DNA from: JBFMGS01 sp040752635
GTDB taxonomy: Bacteria; Bacillota; SHA-98; UBA4971
Direction: 5' to 3'
Length of the DNA: 8,567 nucleotides
Assembly (NCBI GenBank): GCA_040752635.1
Contig: JBFMGS010000074.1
Span: forward strand, 1 to 8,567
The notes below the pieces were generated by a model. It had not been told where the DNA came from. It worked only from the letters and a program-made list of their open reading frames with translations, and did not search any database. Below are positions 6,825-8,567 of this stretch, one piece after another (position 1 is the first letter of the stretch; each line of letters starts with the position of its first letter). Position numbers and translations under genes: made by a program.

Positions 6825-6858
6825 CGCCCCGTTTCCCGCCCTCCAGGGAAACGGGGCG
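6825..6858 (-). repeat. Perfect 13-bp stem hairpin between binding-protein and permease genes
   Basis: CGCCCCGTTTCCC pairs exactly with GGGAAACGGGGCG across an 8-nt loop, in the 112-bp gap after the binding-protein stop (6915). On the minus strand the loop reads TGGAGGGC, and the stem is followed by TGTCCCTGAAAAGGAG, with no T run. This is therefore not a standard intrinsic terminator. The placement resembles the intercistronic structures that protect binding-protein mRNA from 3'-5' decay and reduce expression of downstream permeases, as known for malE-malF. That role is inferred. The hairpin ends 9 nt before the ribosome binding site of the permease gene, so it might also affect its translation. 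Confidence 0.75.
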
Positions 6859-6914
6859 CGCGGTTCCTCCGAGGTATCAGGTGTGCCCGGTTTGCCTATC
6901 CCATCAAGCGGGGT

Positions 6915-8501
6915 CTATTTGGAGAGCCAGACATTGTTCTCGAGAGAGACCAGGTGCAGACCGCCCCACGGCGGGACCCAGTCATTGACCTTCTTGTTAA
7001 CCACGGAGTAGCCCCACTCGAAGTAGAGGGGTATCGCCGCCCGATCCTCCATGATCTTACGCTGCGCCTGCCTCCAGAGGTCTCCGAGCTTCTTCTGGTC
7101 CACGGTCCGGGTGGCCTGGTCGAGCAAGGCGTCCACAGCCGGATTCGCGTAGAAGTGGGTGTTGGTCTTACCTATCATGCTGCCGTGGAACAGGGAGTGC
7201 AGCCCCGTGGTGCCGGCGAAGCTGAAGTCGAAGAATACGCCGGTGTTGCCCTTTATGAGGTCGTCCACCCACACCGCGACATCCTGCTGCAGCACGGAGG
7301 CGTCGATGCCGAGCTCTTTGAGCTGAGTCGCCAGGATGGTGAGGACCCTTACCTGGGACCCGGGGATCGCCTTGATCTGAACCTTGAGCGGCTGTCCGTT
7401 GCGGTCCAGGATCCCGTCGCCGTTGGTGTCCTTGAAGCCCGCCTTGGCCAATTGCTCGAGACCCGCCTTGGGATTATACGGCCAGAGGCTCTTCAGGCTC
7501 GGATCGTAACCGAACGGAACCCAGGGAGGGCATTGCCCGTAGGCCCGCTCGCCGAACTGGCCTATGACGGACTTGAACGCGCTGTCGATGTCCAGCATCT
7601 TCGCGATGGCATCGCGGACCGCCAGTTCATCGAACGGAGGGGTCTTGACATTGAAGCCCAGACCCCGGTAGGACCCGCCGCGGGAGTAGAGCTTGAGGTT
7701 GGAGTCCTTGGCAAGGGTAGCCATGGCGTCCACATTGAAGAGATAAGGTATGACGTCCACTTCGCCGGAGCTCAGGGCTATGGTTTGGACAGTCGGATCT
7801 GGGATGACTACAAACTCGACCCTGTCCAGGTAAACCGGGAGCCAGTAGTTGGGGTTCTTCTCGAATACGAGGCCCTGGTCGGGCACGAAGCTTTTGAGCT
7901 TGAAAGGGCCGGTGCCGATGGGATTCTTGGCGACGCCGTCCTCACCGAGCTTTTCCACGACCTCGCGGGCCATTATGACCACTCTGGCGAGGCGGTTAGG
8001 GTCGTTGACCAGGAACGGTTCGGGATGAGGGGTCTTGATCTCGACGGTGTAGCGGTCGAGCGCCTTGACGCTCGAGATCTCACCTAGAGTGAACGCGGTG
8101 CTCACCTTCCGGAAGCGCTCAATGGAGTAGACCACGTCGTCCGCGGTCAGCTCTCGCCGGGCTCCCTTGGGGAATACTGAGTTCCCATCATGGAACAGTA
8201 CGCCTTTACGCAGATGGAAGATCCAGGTCCTGTCGTCCGGGTTCTCCCAGCTTTCTGCAAGATGGGGAGCCGGCTTGAAGTGGTCCTTGCTGATTATGAA
8301 GAGGGGGTCGTACACAAGACTTGCTGCGTTGGTCTCATCATTAGCTGCTGTCTTGTAGGGATCCAACTGCTGCACTGACGTGGCCACAATACGAAGAGTG
8401 CCCCCACTCTTCGGTTGGGCCATAATCGTGGGCACGCCGAGCGCGAGGGCCAGGAGTAGGAGAATTGGTACTGCAAGCGAGCTTCCACATCTTCTCAGCA
8501 T
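6915..8501 (-). CDS. Peptide-type ABC transporter substrate-binding protein (SBP family 5, DppA/OppA-like)
   Basis: This is the extracytoplasmic receptor of the importer and the first gene of its operon. Counting from the chosen ATG it has 528 residues. MLRRC and a hydrophobic core (about 9-22) ending PTIMA-QP form a signal peptide with a likely signal peptidase I site near residue 28. There is no lipobox cysteine. The mature protein shows the family-5 pattern: GGTLRI near the start, HLAESWE at 80-86, WIFHLRKGVLFHDG at 93-106, LTADDVVYSIERF at 118-130 and NPIGTGPFKL at 193-202. A DTNGDGILD loop at 358-366 resembles a calcium-binding Dx[DN]xDG loop, which recurs in this family. The ATG at 8501 is preferred because AAGGAGG lies 8 nt upstream; a GTG nine codons earlier (8528) would put that site inside the gene. 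The ligand cannot be read from sequence. Peptide is likely, although some family members bind oligosaccharides. Confidence 0.94.
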   Translation of the reverse strand: MLRRCGSSLAVPILLLLALALGVPTIMAQPKSGGTLRIVATSVQQLDPYKTAANDETNAASLVYDPLFIISKDHFKPAPHLAESWENPDDRTWIFHLRKGVLFHDGNSVFPKGARRELTADDVVYSIERFRKVSTAFTLGEISSVKALDRYTVEIKTPHPEPFLVNDPNRLARVVIMAREVVEKLGEDGVAKNPIGTGPFKLKSFVPDQGLVFEKNPNYWLPVYLDRVEFVVIPDPTVQTIALSSGEVDVIPYLFNVDAMATLAKDSNLKLYSRGGSYRGLGFNVKTPPFDELAVRDAIAKMLDIDSAFKSVIGQFGERAYGQCPPWVPFGYDPSLKSLWPYNPKAGLEQLAKAGFKDTNGDGILDRNGQPLKVQIKAIPGSQVRVLTILATQLKELGIDASVLQQDVAVWVDDLIKGNTGVFFDFSFAGTTGLHSLFHGSMIGKTNTHFYANPAVDALLDQATRTVDQKKLGDLWRQAQRKIMEDRAAIPLYFEWGYSVVNKKVNDWVPPWGGLHLVSLENNVWLSK

Positions 8502-8509
8502 ACGCAACG

Positions 8510-8516
8510 CCTCCTT
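8510..8516 (-). promoter_or_regulatory. Ribosome binding site deciding the substrate-binding protein start
   Basis: The minus strand reads AAGGAGG, a near-perfect Shine-Dalgarno sequence, 8 nt before the ATG at 8501. The alternative GTG at 8528 lies upstream of this site with no comparable sequence before it. The ATG start also gives a compact signal peptide beginning MLRR. Confidence 0.75.
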
Positions 8517-8545
8517 CTGGTTGAACACAATGCCGCGTTTGATAT

Positions 8546-8551
8546 TTTATA
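8546..8551 (-). promoter_or_regulatory. Candidate -10 box of the peptide-import operon
   Basis: The minus strand reads TATAAA within GTGGTATAAAATATC, about 45 bp before the ATG of the binding-protein gene. The position suits a sigma-A-type -10 element with a start point near 8538. The -35 box would fall at or beyond the right window edge and cannot be checked, so the call rests on one hexamer in an AT-rich stretch. Confidence 0.35.
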
Positions 8552-8567
8552 CCACTAAACATGTCCG

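Noticed and set aside
6690..8087. A 465-codon open frame on the plus strand, opposite the binding-protein and first permease genes
   Set aside because: It is antisense to two clear family members, its product (rich in V, E, G, R and L) resembles no family, and long antisense frames are common opposite GC-rich genes.

Overview
The window is 8.6 kb of fairly GC-rich bacterial DNA with every supported gene on the minus strand, so transcription runs from the high coordinates to the low ones. Strong purine-rich ribosome binding sites (AAGGAGG, GGGAGG, GGAGGTG), a GTG/TTG/ATG mix of possible starts and the gene families suggest a Bacillota-like heterotroph, perhaps from a moderately GC-rich clostridial or Limnochordia-like lineage. 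That placement is inferred from style only; the window holds no marker gene.

Region A (about 8551 down to 3580) is a peptide-type ABC import operon. It holds a cluster-5 extracellular solute-binding protein (6915-8501), a DppB/OppB-type permease (5855-6802), a DppC/OppC-type permease (4978-5862, overlapping its predecessor by 8 bp) and a cytoplasmic M14-family zinc carboxypeptidase (3580-4944). A perfect 13-bp hairpin lies between the binding-protein gene and the first permease gene. No ATPase gene (DppD/DppF type) is in the window. The carboxypeptidase takes the place after the permeases, which suggests import of peptides or acylated amino acids followed by trimming inside the cell.

Region B (3227-3579) is a 353-bp non-coding stretch. 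It holds a hairpin that may end the operon above, other small dyads, and a clean 19-bp inverted repeat 53 bp upstream of the next gene, a good operator candidate.

Region C (3226 down to the left edge) is a carbohydrate operon. A ROK-family repressor with an HTH domain (1937-3226) is followed by a short, cytoplasmic, single-domain GH15 glucoside hydrolase (731-1885) and then by a MalF/UgpA-type sugar permease (1-713, cut by the window edge). Spacings of 51 and 17 bp suggest one transcript. The likely logic is uptake of an alpha-glucosidic oligosaccharide, hydrolysis inside the cell, and relief of ROK repression by a sugar ligand.

I see no tRNA, rRNA, CRISPR array, insertion sequence or phage gene. 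The content is mostly recognisable metabolic and transport functions. The points most worth a second look are the operator, the intercistronic hairpin, the pairing of M14 peptidase with an importer, and the single-domain GH15 enzyme placed between a repressor and a permease.
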